Below are positions 47,081 to 57,000 of a stretch of DNA of 64,000 bases, piece after piece. Position 1 is the stretch's first letter; the number at the start of each line of letters is the position of its first letter. The stretch is taken from NCBI GenBank assembly GCA_036426205.1, contig CM071570.1, positions 5,097,872 through 5,161,871 of the forward strand, in the 5' to 3' direction. The notes beneath the pieces are model-generated. The model saw only the letters and a program-made list of their open reading frames with translations, searched no databases and was not told the DNA's origin. This DNA comes from Ascaphus truei (lineage: Eukaryota; Chordata; Amphibia; Anura; Ascaphidae). The position numbers and the translations under genes were made by a program.

Positions 47081-48330
47081 AAAGGGTTAAGAAAACATTA
47101 AAAACAATACTTACTAAGAAGTGCTTCTACATAAGACAAATTCTGTGCGGGACAACACTGAATGGCCCTATTCAAGTCAAAGCGCAGTTACTTCGTAAGA
47201 CACATTCGGGGCAGGAAGATACCTTATACCTACTCACTTTAATGGGCTAAAAGGGAGCATATTTACTAAGTCATGCAGGATGGTGATTTATGGAGTAGCA
47301 CTGCTTAGTAATTATGGTCTTCAGTTTTTTAGACCCATTCAGGTGCACCATGAAGGTACGTGAAACCTCCATTATATGCAGTCGGAGGGGCCCAGGGGTT
47401 ATGTACAAAAGGGGAAAAAATGGCAAAATCTTAGAAAACAGTCTAAAAATCCTGGAGTTAATCCGGCCGCCGCTCGGTATTTGTGAAGCGGCTTCTAATG
47501 CACGCCTGCGTTAGCATGCAGTGCAAAAAGAGAAGGGGGTGGGGGAGCACTGGTGGAATAATAAAGTAGAATGCAATCTGATTCAGGTGTGTAAGACTCT
47601 GAAAAGTGGATGGTGTGGATCTAAAATAATTTAAACACTCACACGGCCTTGTGCAAATGCTTGCGCATCAAGGTATCTTTTACGTCCTCGCTTCTTTTCC
47701 TTGTAGATTCAATCTCCGCTTCTCGTCAGGGCTCTTCTTTTCTTGATGTGATGTCTCTCGTCTGTTTTGTTCCTCTTCTTTTTCTTGCGTGTGGTGTCAC
47801 CCTCAGAAGAAATACATATGGATGTGACCAGTAGTACGTATAAAACAACAGTATAATACAACCCGGGGTTAGCACATCTGAGTGGAAATCAAAATTCAAA
47901 AATTAAAATTTAAAAACACTCACACGGGCATGTGTGGGTGCACTCAGGGGGGAAAGGGGATCCCACTATTCCAAAATGCCAGCTTACGCTCTGTGGCAAG
48001 TGGTGGAGGGGAAAGGAAAAGGAAAAAATATATATATATATAGATATATATATAGGAAAATTATTACTCACACGGCCAAGTGTGAGTGCACCCTTGGAAA
48101 GGTATCTTGTTTGTTCCGTCTGGCGTCCCTGGATAGAGCCTTGTGCCAGCCTCTGATGGTGATTTCTCTCTCCCAGTGAGATGTATGAATTTATCAGCCC
48201 AGAGTGTTAAGGCCAAACTCTTTATTTAGAAAAACAAATAAACAACAAGCTCTCCGCTCACTCAACTCGTGAGCTGCGGTGTCAGAATGGGATAAAAACG
48301 CCAGTCTATGGGGGATGTTTAGCAGGGCTC
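47081..48330. other. Gene-less stretch with CACACGGCC motif copies
   Basis: CACTCACACGGCCTTGTGC (about 47637), CACTCACACGGGCATGTGTG (about 47919) and CTCACACGGCCAAGTGTGAG (about 48068) are variants of one imperfect palindrome. TA-rich simple sequence lies at about 48026-48055. No coding signal. Confidence 0.5.
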
Positions 48331-48513
48331 GTGGGGCTGCAGTGAAACTCTCTCCGCGTCCGGATGGAGCTCTGCACTTCCCGTGTCCTGCTCCCTATGG
48401 TGGCCGCAACAAGTCAAAAAGGACTTTTGACTTGTTGCGGCCACCATAGGGAGCAGGACACGGGAAGTGCAGAGCTCCATCTGGACGCGGAGAGAGTTTC
48501 ACTGCAGCCCCAC
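48331..48513. repeat. 183-bp near-perfect palindrome
   Basis: Arms of about 89 nt (from GTGGGGCTGCAGTGAAACTC) are mirror complements with one or two differences, around a roughly 5-nt centre (CAAAA-AGGAC-TTTTG at about 48422). It could extrude as a cruciform. No open frame of significance. Confidence 0.93.
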
Positions 48514-48814
48514 GTTTTTGGGGCCGCCACCTTGGAGAGGGCGTCAGTGGTGCAGCATTGTCCAATGTATTAGATTAGCCATATACAATCATGGCAACAA
48601 TTAAAGGTAATGATTGCATTTATTAGTTGGAACATAGAGATAAGCGCGTTGTGTGTTATGGAACAAAGAAGCATGCCGCAGTGGGACCCCTAAACCTGCT
48701 TCTAAGTAAAAAGCCCCCCAACGCCTCTCTTTCATTTGTACGCGATAAACAAAAGGAGCACTCAGACTGCGCAGGGCGTTTTCACCACGATTGAAGTGCA
48801 TGCAGGCGCCCAAA
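48514..48814. other. Gene-less stretch
   Basis: Nothing recognised. Confidence 0.5.
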
Positions 48815-49115
48815 TATGTTTTCCGGATTTTCTCGCATCCCCCAAAATCCGTTTCACGGTGTAAAATCCGCGGACGGATTTGGGCGGTTTTAATCCGCCC
48901 GGATTCATCAACATCTGTCATTGGATACAACCCGTTGCCTAATACGCGGATTGGATTCTACATTCTACTCGGCGTTTATTGGCAAAAATAATAAGAAAAT
49001 CCGCAAAACACAAATCACCCTTTTAGAGATTGATCTACGGAAATCCACCAACCAAAGGAACCGGCAGATCCACTGCGGACCCAAATCTGACCCTAAAAAT
49101 GTGCCCATCCCTAAT
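48815..49115 (+). repeat. Dispersed repeat of the AATCCG family, copy 3
   Basis: GTGTAAAATCCGCGGACGG, GGATACAACCCGTTGCC and GGAAATCCACCAACC are collinear with copy 2. It ends GTGCCCATCCCTAAT, the same end as copy 1 in reverse (CCGCCCATCCCTAAT). Confidence 0.8.
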
Positions 49116-49195
49116 CCCAGTTTCAGTTTTCCTTGTGATCCTGGGCAAGTCACTCTATCTCCCTATGCCTCAGGCACCACATTTAAACTCTAAAC
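49116..49195 (+). repeat. MIR/L2-like 3'-tail fragment
   Basis: CTTGTGATCCTGGGCAAGTC, then ACTCTATCTCCCTATGCCTCAGGCACC, resembles the conserved 3' portion of MIR/L2-type retroposons (GACCTTGGGCAAGTCACTT). The same sequence lies inverted at 50085-50140. Confidence 0.6.
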
Positions 49196-49954
49196 TTCAC
49201 CGTGCAGGGACGTAAGGCTTGTTATTTGACCTCAGTCTCCTTGGAGCAATGTAACCTGGGGAGAGAGCATGAGTATGTTATGTAAGGAAAAGACAGACGT
49301 AGAGAAGAGAAGGTCGAGTACAATGCCAGGAAATAATAAGGAAGTAATTCAATCCCCCAGGGCAGCGCGGCTGATGTTTCAAATAGGAACCTGTGTGTAG
49401 GATCCGGCTTTTGCGTGTGAAGTGGTACCCTGCATGTCTTGCGGGAGTAATCCTGTGCCGTGCTGCGAATTTAACACTCATGAAGAATCAAGAAGTCAAC
49501 AAGATCAGCTTGGATCAAAGCACAGGCATCCTTAGCACAGCTTGTATTAGTTTATTATTTAGCTCGTGCTCTGTTAGGAATATTAGCAAAGCACTACCCG
49601 AGATGATCACAGGCAGTGCTTTGGGTTATTCTGCATGGTGTTTGGCTTGTGACTCTGTTGGGATAGAAAACTGCTCTTCTGAGCTGAGGTGTGAATGTTA
49701 GAGGTACAAATATTACCCTCCAAGTTTATTTTAACACATTGTAGGCACAAATGGAGGAGGGTGTTGTGTGAGCCTGTAGACTAGACAAAGAAAAAAGTAA
49801 GGTGAAAGTGATACCTATAATAGCTACAGCAACTCTTAGTTACAAAGAGTCCAAGCTTTCAGAACCTCAAGGGTCCCTTCTTCAGCAGTACAAATGAAGC
49901 TGAAGAAATATGAGTAGCTATTTCAGCTTAATTTAATAATAGAATGTTCTTGTA
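49196..49954. other. Gene-less stretch
   Basis: Non-coding. 49858-49900 contains TCAAGGGTCCCTTCTTCAGC, matched in reverse near 50213-50235 (CTGAAGAAAGAGACCC). Confidence 0.5.
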
Positions 49955-50200
49955 TAATAATAATAATAATAATAATATTAATAGAAGGTTCTTGTAAAGC
50001 GCTGCTAGTTTTGCCTAGCGCTTTACAGAAATTTTTCAGGCACAGCCCCTGCCCCGCAGAGCTTACAATCTATATTTTTGGTGCCTGAGGCACAGGGAGA
50101 TAAAGTGACTTACCCAAGGTCACAAGGAACCAGGCATTGAACCAGGTTCCTCCTGCTTCAAACTCAGTGCCAGTATCTTTACTCAATGAGCCACTCCTCC
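49955..50200 (-). repeat. MIR/L2-like retroposon fragment with (ATA)n
   Basis: An ATA microsatellite (about 49958-49978) is followed by AAAGCGCTGC, GCGCTTTACAG, GCCTGAGGCACAGGGAGATA and GTGACTTACCCAAGGTCAC. This is the reverse-oriented, longer version of 49116-49195. Confidence 0.6.
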
Positions 50201-50215
50201 CGTAAAACTTCTGCC

Positions 50216-51425
50216 TGAAGAAAGAGACCCTTGGGGTCCTGAAAGCTTGCAGTCTTTATAACCACGAGTTGGCTATTAACTCTTTGAGTTCCGCAGGGGC
50301 AGTGGGGCTGGTGTTCCACGGCCCCTCTGGCATTCGCGATCACGTGACAGCGTCTCTCCGGAGATGACGGAATGGAAGGAGAGGAGTCATTCCCCATGCC
50401 ATCCCGCCATCACTTCAGATCACGGCGATCTCCCCTAAGAGAACGAGCATGGTTATGAAGCTACTACGTCGCAGAGCACTCAAAGGGTTAGGCTTGGGGC
50501 ATGGTACAGCAGGCCGTGCTGAGCCATGCTGAGCCGCGCTGAGCAGATGCACTTACCCCCTGCATCTGTGATCAGCGCGGCTTTAGGAGCCGCTTCCGCA
50601 CGCTTCCACATGCGTGCGGAGGCTCAGAAATTTTCAGGAGACAGACAGGTTTGAATTTCGGCGCTGAGGGGAGCGGAGGAGCGGTCACAAGACCGCAACC
50701 ATCCAATGGGAACGAGGGACTAGCCCCGCCGCCCGTCACGCCTCCGCTCCGCCTCCGTCACGCCTCCGCTCCACCCCCAAAGAGCGCTCACTGCCTCGCC
50801 TGCCAGGACGCAAAAAAGCCCCAGCTTGAGCAGGTGAGGCAGAGCAGGAGCGCGGCTCAGCGCGGCCCGAGGCCTAAAGCGTATATGACGTATACATTAC
50901 TTTGCTTTGTCTACATTACCAGTGGAAACTGATGGCAGATAAAGACCCTTTGGTAGACTTCACTCCACGGGTGAAGCCAGGATTTCCCCAGTCCGTGGCA
51001 TATGCATCCAGTCATAGCAGTGCGGCTCCATTCTTCTCGAGGATCGTGGAGTTCACCGATTCCTCTTCTGAACAAAAGGGAAAGAAATGTCAAATATTTT
51101 GCTTTGTATTTTGACACAAAAACATTGTGTAAGCAGCTTAACAATGTCACTGCCTCCGCAAGCCTTTCGATGACAGAGGGACCCGCAATGCACTGCATGC
51201 ACTGCTTGTCCATTAGGCAATGAAAGGGGTTAATAAGTGTACTAATGCTCACGCAAGTTTTTCTAATCAACTCAATAGGAGCAGTGTGCATGACAAATTG
51301 AGTTTTCCTTTTATTTGTCAAAGGATTATTCAGGACAAGGGGTGAGAGCTGGGCACTTTGCCTACACAAGGGCATGCTCAACACACACGGACATCACTCA
51401 AAACAGATGGGTTTGAGAAGTGCAT
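50216..51425. other. Gene-less stretch with a GC-rich segment
   Basis: 50500-50880 is GC-rich, with GCTGAGCC, GCGCGGCT and CACGCCTCCGCTC iterations. A GCGCGGC word in direct and inverted form suggests a small dispersed element. No open frame matches a known family. Confidence 0.45.
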
Positions 51426-52005
51426 AAGATTAACCTGTGTCCTCCCTCTCACACTCTCACTCTCTCACACACTCACTTTCTCACACACTCTCTCTCATAC
51501 ATTCTCTCTCACTCTCTCACATACACTCTCTCACTCTTTCACATACACTCACTCTCTATCACTTACTTTCACTTACTCTTGCTCACTCTCTCTCGCACTC
51601 TCCCTCTGTGCCACTCTCTCTCTGGCTCTCTCTCTCGCACTCTCTCTTTCTTTCGCACACTCATTCTCTTTCGCACACTCACGCTCACTCACTCTCTCTC
51701 TTATAATCACTCTCAAGCTCACTCACTCTCTCAATCACCCACTCTCTCACTCACTCTCACCATAACTCACTTATATTCAACTCTTAGAGGAAGTGATTAC
51801 ACTCTCTCTCACATACACTCACTCTCTCATTCTCTCACTCTCACTCACTCTCTCTCACACACTCTCACACACTCTATTGCACTCTCTCACTCTCTGGCAT
51901 TCTCTCGCACACTTTCTCTCTCTCACACTCATGCTCACTCACTCACCATCTCTCACTCACTCTCACCATAACTCACTTATATTCAACTCTTAGAGGAAGT
52001 GATTC
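51426..52005. repeat. CT-rich (CTCTCTCACA)n tract with an internal duplication
   Basis: Long pyrimidine tract of CTCTCTCAC and CACTCTC units. A non-repetitive 40-bp anchor (ATAACTCACTTATATTCAAC, then TCTTAGAGGAAGTGATT) occurs at about 51761-51799 and again at about 51968-52006. So at least part of the tract is a tandem duplication of about 207 bp. Ser/Leu/His-rich open frames here are artefacts. Confidence 0.9.
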
Positions 52006-52017
52006 TTAGAAAGATAG

Positions 52018-52926
52018 TGTAGCCCCGGTAAGAAATGGGGGCTATATATATCTTTCTCCTACTGGTGTAAGTCCTGTTAAGGGCAGGCTGCCAGTAGTTA
52101 TCATGGGTTTTTCCCACGCTTCAAGCCCTGCCTTGAGCGATAGAGACAGGTCCCTGACTCTGTCTGCAGGCCTGAGACAGAGGGGAGGTCCTGCTGACAT
52201 CATGAGGGGTGGGGCTGTCTAAAGTTAGTCCGCCTGTTCCTGTAAGTGACAAGTCTGTTCTGTCCTGGGAGCTGAGGAGTAAGACCTAGTAGTGGAGGAG
52301 TTCTGTCCTGGGAGCAGAGAGTGCTGGAGCAGAGAGGAGATGCTCAGCACATTGAGTAGAGCTGATAGCACTGTAGTGCTGTGGACCAATGCCCCTCACC
52401 CTGCTGAGGGGGTGAGGGGGGGGAGATCTACCCTCACCCAGAGAGTATATCCTGGAGGTGGGGGTTGGGGTATTGAAGCCCCAAACAGCCCATCTTGCTA
52501 GGGTACAGCCTGGAGGAGAGGAGTGGAGGAATATACCTGGTTACATTTGGAAGCACTGCTGCATATGAACTGCTGCGGTGCATGAACTGCTGCTTGAGTG
52601 CTGTGTTAATGACAATAAAGAGACATTGCTGCTTTTATCTAAGACTGTGTGTGAGATCTGGATCATTCGCCCTGGGACCAGGGCTTCTCTATAAGGGTCC
52701 CACCCCATATCCCTGGGGTTTATAGAGATTGAGGCGCTGCACCACAAGGACTGCTAAGGAGATGGAGGCATATACCCCAGAAGCCTGTCCCTGTTATTCC
52801 CAATACCAACGCGGGAGACTCAGGCCCTCCTGTTCCTCACAGGTATGCACCACCAACATGCATGTAGCCAGCCCTCACTACACCCTAGAGGTTCAATCTG
52901 CGACCGGGGGGGGAACATGGGTTACA
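52018..52926 (+). mobile_element. Solo LTR, family C
   Basis: Begins TGTAGCCCCG and ends ATGGGTTACA, 909 bp, with perfect 4-bp duplications ATAG (52014-52017 and 52927-52930). AATAAA lies at 52614-52619. A GAGGCGCTGCACCAC word near 52731, then ATACCCCAGAAGCCTG and CGCGGGAGACTCAG, aligns with the family C LTR at 31050. Confidence 0.93.
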
Positions 52927-52930
52927 ATAG

Positions 52931-53940
52931 TGTAACATTCCAAAAAATGCGGTTTTCTATCTAATCAATAACGAAAACTATATCATCATAAGAAAAAGTC
53001 TTCAAAACAGCGACCATGAAAGAGGCCCACACCCAGACTAATGACGAGAGCCTCACACAGGCAAAGTGTAAACCCCATCATGAACTTTACATCAAATGGT
53101 TGGGGACTAAGACACTGAGGGACTTCAAATTATTTCACCTTCACAGACCCTCTAATATTTCGGCCCATAGTCCACGTATTATCTCAGTGTGGGATAGAGG
53201 AGCCTGCAGGCCAGTGACCCCACCAAAGGAGACACAATAACATGTACAAATTACTATATGCAAAGATCATTTTATAATTTTATCAATAAAATGTGTATTT
53301 ATGGATTTATTTGTTTATACTTAAATACACACACGCAATATGTGCTGTTAAATCTCCTTTAACCAGCTGATCATCAGCAGATTAGTCATCAATCTCCTGG
53401 CTGCATTAATTAGCTGAAGCGCAGGCACTGGCAGAAATAGGTACAATAGGTAAAGTTGAACGGGTATGGGACATAACAAGCAGGTACCTGCTAAATAAGT
53501 ACAGATGGATGGTATGCCGTGGCAAACGCTGTTTAATTTCATGAACCCTTTGGGAGTGAAGTAGTTAAATATGCAACACATCCTTAGAGCGTTCCTTATA
53601 CCATTCATTACATGCAAGTTGTATTTGGTAAATATTTTTTCCATCTTTAACAGGCAGACCGTTAATTATTTTTTTTTTGCATTGGCACTGAAGGAGTTAG
53701 GTGTCCGCAGTGTGAAATGACATACTGAATTATTAGAAGTGGCTGCAGACATCTGCTGCACAGCCAAGAGTCACATTCATCGCTGGAAACATAACTCCTC
53801 AAGAAATCAAAACCATACGCGGTCTGTGTGTCGCGTGTGAGCGCGGTCACTGAAAACCCCACAGTCCCAGATGCCAAGCGTGAAGGTGAGAGACATCCTG
53901 CAGACGCCGTGTGAACACAGGGGGCCTTTAAAACATATAG
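52931..53940. other. Gene-less stretch
   Basis: Non-coding sequence, no recognised repeat. The frames at 53348-53644 and 53662-53952 show no family resemblance. Confidence 0.5.
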
Positions 53941-54190
53941 GGGCCTATGCACTAAGCGCCGGGAAAAAAATCGCCGTTCTTTTTAAATTGCCAGTTTTGA
54001 CAGCGTTGCTATCACGATATGCAGAAAGCCCAGAATACCAGTGATAGCAACATTTGCAAAACTGGCGAGCAGCCGGCGACGTGTTGATCGACCCTCTGAA
54101 AAGGGCTCACCCGGCGAGTTCTATCTGGTGCAGAGAGAGAGCCGCCTCTCCCTGCGCAAATCTCGCCAGAGATCAACATTTTTTAATCTA
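53941..54190. repeat. Possible small dispersed element (CTATGCACTAAGCGCCG)
   Basis: Opens GGCCTATGCACTAAGCGCCG and contains AACATTTGCAAAACTGGCG, a partial inverse of the earlier TTGCCAGTTTTGACAGC. It shares the opening word with about 5548. Ends undefined. Confidence 0.45.
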
Positions 54191-54196
54191 AAATTT

Positions 54197-54469
54197 AATA
54201 CTAGTGTATTGTAGCAGGGGGTTTACTGAGCAGATCCTCGTTGATTTGAGGTCCGGGGACCCCCTGCTTCCCGAGATACAGGCCCTGTTATGGGGTGCCG
54301 GTATCTCCAATGCATTTTATTCCCAGGGTCACATGACACGGAGCATTTAAATGCATAAGAGATACCGGCACCCCATAACGGGGCCTGTATCTCGGGAAGC
54401 AGGGGGTCCCTGGACCTCAAATTAATGCAGTTCTGCTCCGGAGACCCCCTGCTCACGCACACTAGTATT
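54197..54469. repeat. 273-bp imperfect inverted repeat
   Basis: From AATACTAGTG to CACTAGTATT with arms of about 120 nt. The centre-proximal 60 nt (GGACCCCCTGCTTCCCGAG) are almost perfect. The outer part diverges moderately. A GAGCAGGGGGTCTCC word recurs just outside at about 54565, so a third partial arm may exist. Confidence 0.88.
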
Positions 54470-54659
54470 AAAACCCAAATAAAAAAATGAACAAATTTGT
54501 TACCATAGCGGCTATCTGGTATGGTAATGAAGTTGCTTTAATGTAATTTTTATTAATAGTGTGCGGGAGCAGGGGGTCTCCTGAGTTGAAGCACTTTGAT
54601 TTCAGCCTCGTGCCATTATTTCCTTCATTATTTAAATCACGTGACGAGGATGATTTAGA

Positions 54660-55020
54660 AATGACGGCATTACCGCCACCTGATGCCCCATACCAGGGCC
54701 AGTAACTATATGTGGGCATGATAAACCACTATAGCAGCCAATGGTCACCCTAATCAAAAAGCATGAAGGCCAAAAATACACAATAATAAAACATATACAC
54801 AAGCACCTAAACACCACAATTAAATAAATGAAAGCACTAGACAACCAATTCAATAAATAAAAGCACTAGCCAACCAATCAATTAATTAATTTGAAACACT
54901 ATTTAACAAAACAATTAATGAATTTAAACAACTAGCCAACAAATCAATTAATTAATAAAATCACTAGGCAACACATCAATTCAAACCAGTAGCGAACAAA
55001 AGAAATTATTAAATGAAAAA
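54660..55020. repeat. Dispersed repeat shared with 13200-13560, copy 2
   Basis: GTGGGCATGATAAACCACTA, GCAGCCAATGG and ACACAAGCACCTAAACACCA are in the same order as copy 1. It then passes into short ACTAGCCAACMAATCAATTA iterations (54835-54985). Confidence 0.75.
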
Positions 55021-55088
55021 AGGCCTTAGTGCATCGCGTCCCCGGCTTTGTTTGAGGATGAATACTCTGAAATGGCGAGTTACTTACT

Positions 55089-55540
55089 CAGGCAAAGATT
55101 ATACTACCTGCGCATGCGCACGACGGACCGCATAGACTCGCGCACTCCTCGCGCTTCAGCCTGCAGCGCCCGAGTGATGTGTAAACTGAGCCGCAGGCGA
55201 TGGGAGGCGTGGCGGACCAGTCACGAAGCTGGTTCGCCCTCATTGGCTGAAACGCTCACGTGACGTGGACGTCATGCAGCCACGCGTGAAAAACAAAAAG
55301 GCTCAATCGTGCGCTCCGCACATAGGACGCCTCATAGGCATTATGCAATTTGTGATTGACGCGCACACTAGCAGAATCACGCTGACTATAAGCTTTCCCT
55401 AAGCCGACCATCCTAATCATGGGTGTGTGTGTGTGTTTGTTGTGTATGTTGGATTTAGAAAAAAAAGCCAGATGTGAATGACTAGTTTCCTGAACCATAC
55501 CTGTACCTGGACGCCCCCCCCATCACAATATCTAAAGCAT
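55089..55540. repeat. Promoter-like module, unit 1 copy 1
   Basis: 452 bp, directly repeated at 55541. Contains GCGCATGCGC at 55110-55119 (NRF1-type), CATTGGCTG (inverted CCAAT) at about 55241, CACGTG at 55257-55262 and GACGTCAT (CRE-like) at 55268-55275. A GT run follows at about 55423. No TATA box seen. Motif-based inference only. Confidence 0.7.
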
Positions 55541-55984
55541 CAGGCAAAGATTATACTACCCTGCGCATGCGCACGACGGACCGCATAGACTCGCGCTCGC
55601 CTGCAGCGCCCGAGTGATGTGTAAACTGAGCCGCAGGCGATGGGGAGGCGTGGCGGACCAGTCACGAAGCTGGTTCGCCCTCATTGCTGAAACGCTCACG
55701 TGACGTGGACGTCATGCAGCCACGCTTGAAAAGACAAAAAAGCTCAATCGTGCGCTCCGCACATAGGACAGCCTCATAGGCATTATGCAATTTGTGATTG
55801 ACGCGCACACTCAGAATCACGCTGACTATAAGCTTTGCCTAAGCCGACCATCCTAATCATGGGTGTGTGTGTGTTGTGTGTTGTGTGTTTGGATTTAGAA
55901 AAAAAGCCAGATGTGAATGACTAGTTTTCCTGAACCCCATACCTAGTACCTGGACGCCCCCGCATCACAATATCTAAAGCAGCA
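55541..55984. repeat. Promoter-like module, unit 1 copy 2
   Basis: Same module, with GCGCATGCGC at 55563-55572. Small deletions relative to copy 1, including the loss of one G in the CATTGGCTG box. Confidence 0.7.
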
Positions 55985-56204
55985 TCCCGCCTGGGATCTT
56001 ACCTGATCCGCAGTCCCTCAATGTCCAGGTACCCTCATTCCCGCAATGTTTTACATTGGAGGGGAGGTGTTCCTTACCTGTCTTCTGGTTTAGGGGGGAT
56101 TCCGATGTCTTCCTCGTGGAAGCTCGAGAGTTAGATCTGAAAGAAAGCAGTATAGGTTATTTCGGTGTAGGTATAGGGCAGTTAGATTATAGGGTAAATA
56201 AGAG

Positions 56205-56700
56205 ATCCAGAGTGTGAGAGAGAGAGAGAGTGTGGGTGAGAGAGAGAAAGAGAGAGAGAGAGTGGGTGAAAAGACAGAGAGTGAGAGAGATGGATAGAGA
56301 GAACAGAGAGAGGGCAACAGGGAAAGGGTGATGGCGAAAGGGAGAGAGTGAGGGTGACACGGGAAGGTGAGGTGACACAAGGAGAGGGAAGTTGAACAGG
56401 GAGAGGTGAGGTTACACGGAGAGGTGAGTGTGACACGGAAGAGGGTGAGGGTGACACACAGGGAGAGGGTGACATACACTGGAGAGGGTGAGCGCGCAGG
56501 GAGTAGGGTGAGGGCGACAGGGAAAGGTGAGGGTGACACAGAAGAGGGTGAAGTTGACACAAACAGGGAGGGGTGAGGTTGACAACAGGGATAGGGTGAG
56601 GGTGGACACAGGGAGAGGGTGAGGTTACCAGGGAGAAGTTGACACAAATGGGAGAGGGTGAGGTTGAACCAGAGAGGTGACAAGGGAGAGGAGAGAGGGT
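56205..56700. repeat. GA-rich (GAGAGAGGGTGAGG)n tract, unit 1
   Basis: Begins as GA dinucleotides and grades into 15-18-bp GGGAGAGGGTGAGGGTGACA units. The long minus-strand open frames (56090-56722, 56182-56706) are translations of this repeat. Confidence 0.93.
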
Positions 56701-57000
56701 GTACACTCACAGACACACACACTCACCACTCACTACACAGTCACTCCGTGAGTCACACACACACACACACAGTCACTCAGTCCTCACTCACACACACACA
56801 CTCACCCGCAAGGCAGGGGGTCGCACATGGCAGCAGTGGGGCCTCCCACACAATGGGCCCTCCACATGGCAGTGAGGCGCTCTGCAAGGCAGGGGGGGTC
56901 GCACATGTAGAGGGGCCCTCCGCACGGCAGGAGGCCTTTGCAGGGACCGCCCCCCTCTAGGCAGCCTGCTGCAGCACCCCCCAGCGACACGGCTACTCCA
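56701..57000. repeat. CA microsatellite and GC minisatellite, unit 1
   Basis: ACACACAC runs (56710-56810), then about 30-bp units around GGGGGTCGCACATGGCAG and GGCCCTCCGCACGGCAG. The equivalent in unit 2 lies at 61262-61545. Confidence 0.85.

Noticed and set aside
51358..51993. Ser/Leu/His-rich open frames up to 183 residues
   Set aside because: Translations of a CTCTCTCACA simple repeat.
56090..56722. 210-residue open frame, with counterpart at 60588-61064
   Set aside because: Almost entirely the GA-rich tract read on the minus strand. Only the short terminal segment is non-repetitive, and it is noted as a separate finding.
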